DNA of 64,000 nucleotides. Source: Tetrahymena elliotti 4EA (taxonomy: Eukaryota; Ciliophora; Oligohymenophorea; Hymenostomatida; Tetrahymenidae). The stretch's first letter is position 1. Each line of letters starts with the position of its first letter. The position numbers and the translations under genes were made by a program. Below, one piece after another: positions 26,780 through 37,469 of this stretch. The notes under the pieces were generated by a model. That model ran no database searches and was not told the DNA's origin. It saw nothing but the letters and a program-made list of their open reading frames with translations. Location: contig JH720296.1 in NCBI GenBank assembly GCA_000231825.2, forward strand, positions 1,191,666-1,255,665, written 5' to 3'.

Positions 26780-27174
26780 TTATTTATTTACTTAATTATT
26801 TATCTATTAGCTATTACTTTTTTTATAATTTGAAGAATCTTAACTCTTTCTTTCTTTATAACTTGATCTGCTTTAGATTTTTTTCTTTTTTCTTAATAAA
26901 TTAATTTAATGATTTAAAAATGTTTATTCTTTTCAGATGATTAAGTTGAGTCCCATTCTATTTTAAATAATTGTTTAGAATGTTTTTATCAGTACTTTTA
27001 TTTGTCATCACCATCATCAGCTTTAATTAAGCTCTTCTTTATCTTCTTGTAATCTTATCATTAATTGTAAATGGATAATTCATTTCTTTTCTATTTTATT
27101 ATTCTTACTTCAATTGTTCAAGAAAAATACTCAATTCTTCTATTTAATATTTAATGATTGTTTGCTTTTATTCA
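26780..27174 (-). other. Rab2 upstream region containing a coding-like stretch
   Basis: Near 26780-26900 the sequence is plain AT spacer (Rab2 promoter side). From about 26940 to 27174 the minus strand has coding-like composition: IDEQKQTIIKYQIEELSIF and LEQLK in one frame, and an acidic ADDGDDKQKY ending at TGA in another. These may be alternative or extra 3' exons of the gene starting at 28128, joined through the GTAAGG at 27191-27196 and the GTAAGAAT near 27110. I could not settle the splicing. Confidence 0.35.
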
Positions 27175-28128
27175 TCAATCTAGCGAGCTCCTTACCCATT
27201 GATCAAAATTTTCTTTAATTGTATAAAAATCCTGTAAAGATCACAAATATATATGATAAACTAAATTTTTAGTAAATTTTTCTTTTGTTATAGATAAAGT
27301 AAACGAATTATTGTTAAATTTAAAATTCTAATTTGCACATTAGCAAGCTAACACAAAGAATTTCTGATAAGGAACTTTTTGAATTTTTTTTGCAAATTTT
27401 TAATTCTGAAACTAAAAATTTAAATTAATAAAAATTATTTTAATAAATTAGTTAAAAAACAAAAAAATACTTGTGAAATGGATAAATAACAAAAATAATT
27501 GCTAATTCTATGACAATACACAAGCAAACAAATTTAGATTTTCAATTTAATATGTTGAATAGGCCTAAATAATTTTCTTTTAGCTAGTTTTTTGCGCGAA
27601 TCTTAATATAACAAAAGATTATGATTTAGAGAAATTTAGCCTTGCAAAAAATAAGACATTTTTAAGTAACAAAAATAATTCAAATAATAAGACAATACCC
27701 AAGATTTAATATTTATATGAATAAGTATTTGCTAGTTATAAGATATGTAGGTTTTGAATTTGAATAAAGTAGTCTTTCACATATTTTGAACTTTAGATTC
27801 GCATAATATCTTCTTTCTCTAATCAACCTTTGGTTTAAAATGTATGTTAGGCTAAATATATTGTAAAAAATAAACTTGAATTTACTAATCTTATCATAAT
27901 CTACTCATAAGCTCTCTCAAATTAGATAATAGGCTCTCTGATTGAGGTAGCCTAGAAATTAGTTGGCCCTTCTTTTTCAACAAGTTATATAATTGCCTAT
28001 TTAATAATTTAAAGAATATAGTTGATTTAATCATTTTTCTAAATCAAAATTACACGAATAGCTTCATCCATAATTTCTTCGGATCCTTTTTAGTTTTAAT
28101 GAATTGAATTAGGGTAAGGATGGTTCAT
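27175..28128 (-). CDS. Unrecognised small helical protein (exon structure provisional)
   Basis: Exon 1 (28128-27886) starts MNHPYPNSIHQ and reads as a soluble helical domain (EEIMDEAIRVILIQKND, QIIKQAIIQLVEKEG, PIIQFERAYEQIMI), ending at a TTA|GTAAAT donor. A possible exon 2 (27411 or 27405 to 27262) and exon 3 (27231-27175, DFYTIKENFDQW ... TGA) keep phase and give about 149 codons. Joining exon 1 directly to exon 3 also keeps phase and gives a smoother helix. The alternation of helices and the PIIQFERAY stretch faintly recall small Mediator subunits (such as MED29), but this is not established. Exon 1 is convincing, the rest is not. Confidence 0.45.
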
Positions 28129-29092
28129 TCGTTTGATTATTTTGAAATGTAATAAGTAGTATCTTGAAATAAATTTGTTAATAATTAGAAGCGATTTGTT
28201 AATTAAATTTAGATGATAATAATATATTATCTAATTTAACAATAATCTTAAAATTTCAATAAATATATTTTACTAAAATAAATTTTATAAACAATCTTAG
28301 GTAAAAACATTTTTTAATTCTCTCAAATCTTAGTTAGAACTTAAGAAACAATTCAATACTAAATCAATTTATTTTTTAAAGAAAATAGAGAAAATGTTTA
28401 ATTTTGAAATTTTATTTTTAAGTATACTATTGATTATTTTACTCCTAAAATATGTATAGCTAACGAAATAAGTCTTTTTGAACCTTTGTCTTATGAACAT
28501 TTCAAAATAATTGTATATTTTATTGCAAGAAAAACTAAAGAATATAATTATTTTTTATAAAAAAACTAAAATAATTTCAATTTTTGCAAGCTATTATTAA
28601 TTAATATATTAATTAAATTCATGCTTTTTTTAAAAATAAAATTTCAGTAAAAGATTAAGAGAATTTATTTGATGGAAAAGGATATTTTATTTTTTTGGAC
28701 TAGATTTTAATAAAGTACATATTTTCTGTAAGAATAAAATATTTACAACTTAAATTACTAGTCTGATTTATTTATGTAAAATCAAACACTTTTATCATTT
28801 AAACATAAAAATTTAATAATCTTTTACACTAAATATAACAAATCGTAAGTATAATTTAGAATATTTTAAAAATTTAATAAAACTTAATGAGAAAAATATG
28901 AAAAAAATTGATACAATATTTATTGATTTAAAAATATCTTTTTATTGACTAAGTTATTTAACAGATAAATATTTAAGAATATATTGATTTTTAGAGCCTC
29001 AATTTATTTATTTAGAATCAAACACTATAAATATTTAAGAATATTTTGCTTAAGGATTAATTGATTTTATGATGAACATAAATGAGTTTCTT
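28129..29092. other. Intergenic spacer
   Basis: About 0.96 kb of AT-rich sequence between two minus-strand genes. No gene, RNA or repeat recognised. Confidence 0.6.
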
Positions 29093-30074
29093 TCACTCTC
29101 TTTTAGAACTTTTTCTAAACCAAGGAACAAGTCTAGAAACTGTTTTTTAGTAGATTTTATAACTGGCCTTTTTAGAAGATAAGTACTTTTCCATAGCTGG
29201 AACACTATAAAAATTGAATAAACAAGTTATGCTGATGGCTCCACTTACAGTCCATAATGCTGGATTAGTGGTTCCAAATAATGAAATGAAAATACCCCAC
29301 CAAATTGTTATTTAACCAAAGTAATTAGGATGTCTTGAGTATTTCCATAAACCTACTTCAATACATTTATCAGTTTTAATTCCTCTCCAAGGAAGCAATT
29401 ATTCATCAGCAACTGCTTCAATAATAACTCCTGCTAAAGAAATTAGACTTCCCAAATAAGTAATTAATTCTTATAGTAAGGTTTAATTTGAAAGATTTTC
29501 ATTTAGAATATAGTAAAGAGGTGTCAATCCTAGATAGACTAAAATTGTAGGAAATAAATGGAAGCTAAAAAAGGAAAAGAGCCAAAATAAAACTGGATTT
29601 TTAATAATACTTTGATACTACTTGTATCTAAAATCTTCATATTGGAAGCCAGGCCAGAACCTTTTTTATATTAATGATTTTTATTCTTAATTATGTTATT
29701 CGAAAATAAAATGCAAACTACCTAAAATAATAAATGTTCTATTTAATGCAGTAAGCTAGTAAAGGGAATATTGCAATGATGTTTCTTAAGCTGTTTGGAT
29801 ATAAGCTTAATTTGTTCAAAAGGTAGGCATAGCCTATAGGAAGAGTTTACCAATAAGGATCATAGATACTACTATTTTTGAAAACAAATGAAAAAATGAA
29901 GACTAGGAATGTGTGTGCTACATCTACCAATAGTAATCTAATCAAAGGATGCTGATTTAATGATTCAGTTAAATCATAAAAGGTTTGTAAAGAAAGAAAG
30001 GCTAACACATATGGTAAAACCATAATGAAAAGACTAACTAGATATGGATATTTACTTTCTTAAGTTTAGCTCAT
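29093..30074 (-). CDS. DUF1295 / steroid 5-alpha-reductase-like membrane protein
   Basis: Two exons, 30074-29722 and 29660-29093 (61-nt intron splitting an Arg codon), encode 306 residues. There are at least six hydrophobic helices. The C-terminal part has the DUF1295 signature: a membrane helix, then DEQLLPWRGIKTDKCIEVGL, then WKYSRHPNYFGQITIWWG, ending VSRLVPWFRK. In this superfamily (steroid reductases, C14 sterol reductase, isoprenylcysteine methyltransferase) the RHPNYFG segment helps bind NADPH or S-adenosylmethionine. The loop WPGFQYEDFRYKQY matches the usual DUF1295 Glu-Asp-Arg-Tyr region. The substrate cannot be read from sequence; a lipid or sterol oxidoreductase in the ER is the best inference. 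Confidence 0.88.
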
Positions 30075-31129
30075 ACTTAATATTTTTTTGGAGATGATTT
30101 AATCTTATTTTTTATTATTTTTAAACTTAAGAATATTATTAATTAAAAACCTGTTTTAAAGATATTTTCAGCATTAACTCAAAACAAGAAGTAGAGTAAT
30201 CAAGATATTTCTTGAAAGAAAAAAGACATCTTCTTATATAAAATCAATTTAGATTCATTTATGATTTTAATTTACATTTTTATCATGCTTTGTTTTTCCA
30301 TCAAATAAATATGAATTTTTAACATAATTTATTCAAATTAAATTCATCATTAAATTTATTGTTGCTAATCTTTTATTAAAGTTAAACAAATTTTTATTTT
30401 TTATTAATTTAGAATAAAATGACTTCAAGGAACAAAGCAGCAAGATAAGTAAATATTAAATTTCATACAATAAATTACTCAATTAATTTTTTTTAATTTT
30501 AAATTATTTTTACTTTCAAAATAGGTAGATCTTTGAATATCAACTTTGTATGATTTTTTGATATAAATATTATTCTATTAATTAAATTTAGAAGAATTAA
30601 ACTTTTGAAAATTGAAGATATATTATTTTTAAGTTAAATTAGTGGCATTTATTGTTAATATCAAGTTAAAGCTTTTATGATTATTTATTCTGACTGTTTT
30701 TGATTTAAATGAAAGCTCTTTATTTAAAGTAAGTCTCAATAACTACAAAATAAAAAAATTAGGATACTTATTAGATTGACAAATGTTAATTTATCTTAAA
30801 AAATAAATTTTTTGAAAATAATTAAGAATATTTTCATTTACTATTTTAAAGATTTTTATGGAACATATTACAAAAAATAATAATATTTAGGATAAAACAG
30901 TTTTTAATTACAAAAAAATAAATATATTTAATTAGTTATTTTGCAACAAAAATATTTTTTTCAAGTTTTAAAATTTAATTTTTATACCCTTTTATTAAGA
31001 TTAAAGGCCATATGAATAACCAGGCTATGTTTTTTAAATCATTTTTTTAATGAAGTGAAATAATCTACTATGAGATGACATACTTAAAACTTATTTTATT
31101 TATTTAATTCACTAATTAAGATTTATTGA
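30075..31129. other. Divergent-side intergenic region
   Basis: About 1.05 kb upstream of the DUF1295 gene. Two short plus-strand pieces stand out: ATG at 30420 followed by nine codons and a TAA|GTAAAT donor (MTSRNKAAR), and a GC-richer stretch near 30993-31040 open in two frames. They could be joined in phase, but the product would be under 30 residues. I do not call a gene. Confidence 0.4.
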
Positions 31130-31954
31130 TCAAATTAGCTTCTTATACATTACCTATAAGTTAATAATACTCAAATATTAGATAGAGCAGCACTTATTGC
31201 ACATGGACTTTGTTTTTTAGAAATTTTATTTTTGAATAATGAAGAAGAAACATGAAAAAGTTACTTAAACATTGAAACGAAGCTCCTTAACTTTTACCAG
31301 AGTAGTTGGTGGTTTTGCACTTATTATGCTTAAATCCAAAGTTTATTCTGAGATTTCAGCACATTTTTTGCATTTTATTGATAGTTTTAGGTGTTGAAAC
31401 TTGATTTATCCAAAGAGTTAAGCTGAAAATTAATAAAAATAAGACAAATCTTGTTCAGTTAATTGATTAGACTTTTTTAAAATTTTTTCCTTAATTACTG
31501 GTTAAACTATATAAAAAAGTATTAACAATAGAATGAAATGATTTTAATATTTACATTTTTCATGATGGAAATATAGCTTTATTTTACCACAATCACATTC
31601 AAGGAATTTAGATTAATTATTAAAAAAATAAATCTAACCACAATATTAGCATTCATAACTTGCTTAAAAAGATTCTGTTCCAATTATTTTTTCAATACCT
31701 AAAATAGTATCTATTGTTGCAGCTAAAGAAATTTATATCTGCTAGCTTTATTCATCAAAAGATTATGAGATCAATTACTTTTGTTGCATTTAATATCTTT
31801 ATAGATCTTATTTGGTTTTTTTATCAATAGTTTAAGTATCTGAAGGTAAAAAGCTCTTTAAGTCATCATCAATAGAAAAATTGTTCAAGATCTGTTAACT
31901 TTCAGAAAATTACAGACTTTAGTTTAGATGGAGCCTGGTTTGATTTATACTCAT
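31130..31954 (-). CDS. Zinc-ribbon protein, 5' end uncertain
   Basis: With ATG at 31954 the exons 31954-31555, 31506-31265 and 31207-31130 give 239 residues with closing phases. Residues about 105-135 hold paired cysteines of a zinc ribbon (YECQYCGQIYFF, LECDCGKIKLYFHHEKC) and a second pair (CKKCAEIS, CNKCC) follows near the C-terminus, so two metal sites are likely. The N-terminal third is Gln-rich. No family is recognised. The 5' part is odd: another frame (31914-32022) looks better coding (EKSLQEDKIHPQQASNEY) and joins in phase through a 22-nt GT-AG segment at 31892-31913, but it has no ATG of its own. Confidence 0.65.
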
Positions 31955-32452
31955 TTGATGCTTGTTGAGGATGTATTTTATCTTCTTACAGACTTTTTTC
32001 AAACAAAAATTAATGATAATTCACTGATAACAAAAAACAATTATATCTTTTTTTAATTAAAATTAAAATTTTACAAATTAATGATACAACAAAAATCTAA
32101 ATTAGAAGATCAAACCAACTAAAAAAGAATTAAAACTATTTTAATTGATTAAATTCTTAATTTGAGAAATTGTAAAATAATTTTTTAAGAAATTATCCCA
32201 AAAATCTAAAAAATAAAAAATTTTTACTATAGAATATTCTCTTTAAAATGATTATAAAGTGAGTATACCTAATATAATGCTGATGTCTATTTTCAATTTA
32301 GCTTTATTAAAACCTAAATTACAATCACAAAAATTTTTTATAATAATTAATTTTTACAAAGTTTGACCAAATAGGTATCAGAAAATTTGGACAAAAAAGT
32401 AAAAGCTTCTGTAAAAAAGTAGATTTATAAAAATAGTAATTAGTGAAAGAAA
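31955..32452. other. Divergent intergenic region
   Basis: About 0.5 kb between the zinc-ribbon gene (minus) and the FAM32A-like gene (plus). The part up to 32022 may be coding (see the zinc-ribbon entry). The rest is AT spacer and must hold both promoters. No ATG occurs on the minus strand between 31955 and 32452. Confidence 0.5.
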
Positions 32453-32851
32453 ATGGCAGACAAGTAGTAATAGCCTAAAAAGGGTATGCTTAAGTTAAAA
32501 GGAAATAAAACAGCATCTGATATAGTTAATAATCTTAAAAATCAATAAGAATTATTGAAAAAAAGACCTATTTAAGAAGCCTTACCCAAAGAATATCTTT
32601 AGCACAAGAAAAAAGAAGATGAAGAAAAGAAGAAAAAAGAATAAATTGACAAATTAGCTTCACAACCAGTCACAGGAGAAATTAAAAAAACAAAAAGTTA
32701 AGAAGCTTTTGATATCATCAGAAAAAAGAGATTTGATGAAAAAGTATAATAAGAACTAAAAATCACTCATAGAGAAAAGCTAGAAAAATTCAATAAAGGT
32801 TTAAGTTAACTACCTGAGCATTTCGATATTCCCAAGGTTGGTCCAGGTTGA
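32453..32851 (+). CDS. FAM32A: FAM32A-like protein
   Basis: A single exon of 132 codons, ATG 32453, TGA 32849-32851. It begins MADKQQQPKKGMLKLKGNK, is strongly basic with a Lys/Glu run (KKKEDEEKKKKEQ), and ends KFNKGLSQLPEHFDIPKVGPG. The Lys-rich start with KGxLKLKG and the C-terminal LxEHxDIPKV are the FAM32A hallmarks; the animal proteins end DIPKV followed by a Ser/Trp/Thr/Lys tail. FAM32A is a nuclear protein found in the late (C*) spliceosome, where its C-terminus reaches the active site. Here the last residues are VGPG, a short variation exactly at that tip. The size (about 110-130 aa) is normal for the family. Confidence 0.8.
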
Positions 32852-33298
32852 TAATATCTAAAATAATCAAAATATGTCAGTAAGATGTTACATGTTTTGT
32901 TTTTATTTGTTTAATATGATCTATCATCAAACATACTTTTATATGAATCATAAAGGTAGAATAAAAAAATTAAATTATCTTAGAAATTGCTAAATATTTA
33001 AAATTTACTTGGTTACTTAGCTCAAATAAAAATTGTTAAGTATTTATACTCTACCTCTTCCTTAGTTATCAAATAAATTATTTTTTTAAATAAACAAAAG
33101 AAATGTAAAAGAAAATAGAAATTGCATTGATCCAAAAATTTTTGAAAATTTGATAAATAATTTTTGAAGAGAAACTAAAAAATAATGAATGGAATTTCAA
33201 GTGCGTAAATAAGGAAAAAAGAGAGTTTTTATGAATTAAATAAAGTAAAATTTAATCTTTTTAAAAATATTTAAAATTTGCGCTTTAACAACTGTACC
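32852..33298. other. Intergenic spacer
   Basis: About 0.45 kb AT-rich spacer between the FAM32A-like gene and the tRNA gene. Nothing else recognised. Confidence 0.6.
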
Positions 33299-33372
33299 GC
33301 TCGATTAGCTCAGCTGGTTAGAGCATGCGGCTGTTAACCGCAAGGTCGTAGGTTCGATCCCTACATCGAGCG
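33299..33372 (+). tRNA. tRNA-Asn (anticodon GTT)
   Basis: 74 nt with a perfect 7-bp acceptor stem (GCTCGAT with ATCGAGC), discriminator G, D arm GCTCAGCTGGTTAGAGC, anticodon stem-loop GCGGCTGTTAACCGC with GTT at 33333-33335, and the T arm with GGTTCGATCCC (internal B box). No intron and no encoded CCA, as expected for a eukaryotic tRNA. The internal A and B boxes drive RNA polymerase III. This is the most GC-rich short stretch in the window. Confidence 0.98.
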
Positions 33373-33373
33373 C

Positions 33374-33381
33374 TTTTTTTT
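33374..33381 (+). terminator. RNA polymerase III terminator of the tRNA-Asn gene
   Basis: Eight consecutive T residues directly after the tRNA 3' end (one base gap), a standard Pol III stop signal. Confidence 0.85.
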
Positions 33382-33935
33382 GTTGTAACAGAATTTAATA
33401 TTTGTTGCTTAAAGAATTATTTGATCTCACTATTTTTATTAATTGAAATTTTGGATGTAGATCAAATAGAAATTACATCGAAATAATGAATATTATATAT
33501 TTCTAATTAATAATATTTAAATATCTATTGATTTAGTTTTTACTTCAATTAATTTATGTTTCTTTTTACTTTTGGTGAAAAGCACTTTTGAATGCAAATA
33601 AAATCGAGGTAGGTAAATCTTAATTAAGAAAGAGTAAATTTAGAAAAAAATACATTATAAATTCTATCTACTTCAAAATTAAAACAATGTTTGAAAATTT
33701 AATTATAGATAGATAATTATCTATTGATACACACAATTTATTTTGTTTTGATTGTAAATTTAGTAATTAATCTTGAAATACAATATTATTATTATTTTGG
33801 ATAACTTCAATTTTTTTAAGTTTAATTACATTATTAATTAATAGAAATATTGGTAATAATTGAAGTAGTGCTTTTTGTAACAAAATTTAAGATAATTTAA
33901 AATACTATTAAAAATTGATAATTGACATTAATATT
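33382..33935. other. Intergenic spacer
   Basis: About 0.55 kb between the tRNA and the OSCA/TMEM63 gene; AT-rich, presumed promoter of the latter. Nothing else recognised. Confidence 0.6.
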
Positions 33936-36900
33936 ATGGAAAATAATTAATTGAAAATCAATAATTAATTTTCTAATTCTATGGAGATAGAGGATCTAGG
34001 ATAAGTACCAGCGGTTGCAAAAAGCTTAGATGAAGAAAAAAAATAATTATTTCAATATCAAGAGTCTTCAAATATAAAGGAAAACAAGTACCAGAGATAT
34101 GAAATACCTCCTAATTTTTAAATAGCAAGTCAGCATTAAGTAAATTTAATATATTTATCAAGCATTGTAAAATAAATAACTCAATTATTAATAAAAAGAA
34201 AGCTAATTTGGTTGGATATGAGGAAAAGGAATCCAAGGAAATATGTGTATGCTGTGCAAGGGTTATAAATAAAAAGAAAATAAGCATATTTTGCAATCTT
34301 AAGGATCTATCGTTTCTTGGGAGTGGTTACCCACTCTATTTTAGCTTTTTAAAATATTGCGAGATTTTCTTGAGTCTTATCCTTTTGACTTCTGGAGGAT
34401 ATAATATGCTAACGAATGCAATTTATGGTAGTGATTGTAAAGAATCTCATGAACTTGAAGGATTAAATACTGAAGAAGTTTGTAAGAAAAATTGGATAAC
34501 AGTAATTTCACTTGGAAATAAATAAGATTAAAAGACTTTAATGTTTGTCTAGGAGATACTTAATTTAGCGACTGTAATTATAATTATAATTTTGCTTTAA
34601 ATTTTTAGACGTTACTAGAGAATTTTGGATTCAGAGTGCGATGAGGCAGATATTTCTGCAAATGATTACACTTTGTTATTTGAAAATATTCCATATGAAT
34701 ATGATGCTATAAATAACGATTATGATGATGATTTAAAGCTTTACATAGAAAATGAAATTTCTTAAAAGATGTTTTAGGATTCTTAAACACCTAATTAATC
34801 TCTAGAAGTTGTCAAGATAAATCTATGCTATAATCTCGGAGAGCTGTAACAACTAAATAAATAACATGATAAACTAATAAAGTAAAAGCAAAAAACAATG
34901 AAGCTTATGCATAAGGGAAAGATCGGAGATTCTCAAACAATAAACACTACAAATAAAAAAATTAATGATTTAGATGAATAAATTTTGAGATTTTAAGCCA
35001 AATTTGCAGATGGTAAAGGCAAAGAATTTATGAAGCAATATTTTACAGGAAAGGCACTCGTTTCACTGAAGACAGAATAAAGTATAACTACTCTTATTTT
35101 TATAATTATAGATCTATTTCTTATTTCGAACAAATTAATTAATTCTTCTATTACATCTTAGATTTTGTGGTAGATATTCAACTTAATTTTTTACCTCAAT
35201 AGAAATATTGTTAGTTACAATTTTATTTTAATGGATTTCTTAGTACTCTACTTTAATTAATACTCGAGAAATCATAATATAAGAATTTTATTTCAATCTT
35301 TTTTTGATAATTTAAATTAATTCCAGATCATTTCTCTATTTTTTTCTCGAATTCTCATTTTATATTTTTTAATTGTAAAATTTAAAGTGAAAGGGTAACT
35401 GCTAACATATGCCAATGATGCTAAAAATAAGAAGGAATTAATTTATCATGAACATCAACTTTAAATTTAGCAAGCCCCATACCCTACTGACATGTATTGG
35501 GAAAATTTACACATTACACAAAATGAAAAAAACAAAAGAACCATTAAGGGATTCTGTATTACAATTTTAGCTTTAGCTGCTTGTGGAGGCTTAATTTATT
35601 TACTTCTATTTATTTAAAAATCTTCCTAACCTTCATCAAAAGATAATAATTCTTCTCAAGATAGTGCTTTAGTTTAAGGCATAGCTATTTTGCTATCTGT
35701 TGCGATTACAATTTTAAACTTTTTATTATAAATTGTCTTAAAATATTTGACCAAGTAAAATTATAAATTTGTATTTTAGATGGTTAATAATATTTCTTAA
35801 ATAATTAATAGTCTTGAAGGATGCTACACAAGAACAGAGTATAATATTAGTATTGCAAAAAAAATGGCATGGGCTACTTTTATAAATACTGCATTGATAT
35901 AATTCTTCATAGATGTTGTTTTCAGTGATAAAAAAAAATTTGGTGCAATTTTCTCAGAAGGTGGTATAGCATATAACTAAAATTACGTCTTCATGTTTAA
36001 TATGGTGATCCCTTTTGTTGTAAATCTAATTGATATTCCTGGAATTACTAAATTAGTTGAATAAAAATTGAAATCTAAAAAGCCACAAAAATGCTATTTA
36101 ACTTAAGAACAATTAAATGAGTAAATTTCACTTTTTTAAAAACATTTCTGAATCAATAAATTAAATACTTTTCTTCTTATTAAAAAGATTGTATGAGTAT
36201 CCACAGTATAATATTTCTCAGTAATATGCTAATAATTTGAAAACTATGTTCATGGTTGCTTTCTACTCTCCTATTATTCCTATTGGTATAGTTTATTCTA
36301 TGATAGCTATCCTTCTTATATATTGGGTTGATAAAGTAAATTATTTTCTTATTATCTAGTATTCAATAAATAAAATATATAAATTAGTTTAATATCCTAA
36401 GCAGAAAGACTATTAAATATTCCTAATCTGCTGAATTATCTATTGAAATGACTGAAATGATAGAATATATTCTGCCTATTTATTCTCTCTCAAATGCTTT
36501 ATTTTTGATTTATATTGTTGGGGCTGATTATGTCTCTGTTGTTAGTTGGATTTCTCTAGGAATTGGCATTATTCATGCGGCTCTTCCTATGCAAAAGTTC
36601 AATGAAATGGTATTTCAAATTCCTGAAGCACCACCAAATTTGTAAGATTTCTATCAAGCAGAGAAATTATTTACTACAGACTATGATAGAGAGAATCCTG
36701 CATCTTCACTTATTGTATTGAATCAATTATCTAAAAGAGATCTAGAAGCCAAATCTGTATAAAACAAAAATTATATTTAATAAAAAAATTTAAGCCCCTA
36801 AAATTTATAATAATCAACTTATAAATCAAATAACGATGATTATAACTAACAAAATGATTAAATAAAAATAAAAATACTACAAGAAGAAGGATAAGGTTCT

Positions 36901-37029
36901 AATAGATAAAAATTTGTCCACTCAGATTAAATTAATACAACAGCTTTGAAAGTAAATTATAAAAATTCAAAGCAAGAAACTGCTGATACTAATCAAAAAA
37001 TAAGCAATCTCGAAGACTCAGTATGCTGA
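33936..37029 (+). CDS. OSCA/TMEM63-family (DUF221) ion channel
   Basis: Five exons, 33936-34139, 34199-35081, 35388-36120, 36188-36335 and 36388-37029, sum to 870 codons (869 aa). Early helices (YCEIFLSLILLTSGGYN; ILNLATVIIIIILLQIF) precede a long cytosolic loop with NDYTLLFENIP and a coiled part, as in the family's PHM7_cyt domain. The family signature AP...DMYWENL follows, then the channel core with helices such as ITILALAACGGLIYLLLF, WATFINTALIQFF, VAFYSPIIPIGIVYSMIAILL and VVSWISLGIGIIHAALP. DKFNILSRKTIKYS between helices is also typical. These proteins are mechano- or osmosensitive Ca2+-permeable channels in the plasma or internal membranes. The tail is Gln/Asn-rich. A second in-frame ATG lies 15 codons downstream of the chosen start. 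Confidence 0.88.
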
Positions 37030-37469
37030 TTTAATATCCAATAACCAATAACTGAGCAACATATTCAATAAAAAATTTCTAAGCAAAATCTACAAAAAAC
37101 AAAAATAAATTGAAAGGTTTTAAAAAAAATATTAAAATAGGAAATAAATTAATTTTTATAAATATTTATTTATTATACAAAGGTTGGCCTAATATTTGTA
37201 TTATTTTATAATCTGTGTCTAAAAATATTGGTAGTCTTTTATTAAAATATTTTCAATCTCAATCTCAATTTTACTTTTTTTCTTATTACTTCAGTGCACG
37301 TTTTTTCAATTTAAAAATACATTTTTTAAAATAATTTTCACCAACTTTATATTTTCAAAATATTCCTTTCTTTTACTTAGAAAATTTTCTTATCATTTCA
37401 TTATTATTTAGCTTATTTTATTAGATTTAGTAAAACTAATTAGTAAAAAGATTTGATTTTGTGCCTCAA
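37030..37469. other. Intergenic spacer
   Basis: About 0.44 kb between two co-oriented genes; AT-rich, presumed promoter of the INTS4-like gene. Nothing else recognised. Confidence 0.6.

Noticed and set aside
35757..35780. Possible 25-nt intron in the OSCA/TMEM63 gene (AAGTAAAATTAT...TTTTAG)
   Set aside because: The read-through frame KQNYKFVFQMVNN is open and fits the family; splicing would shift the frame.
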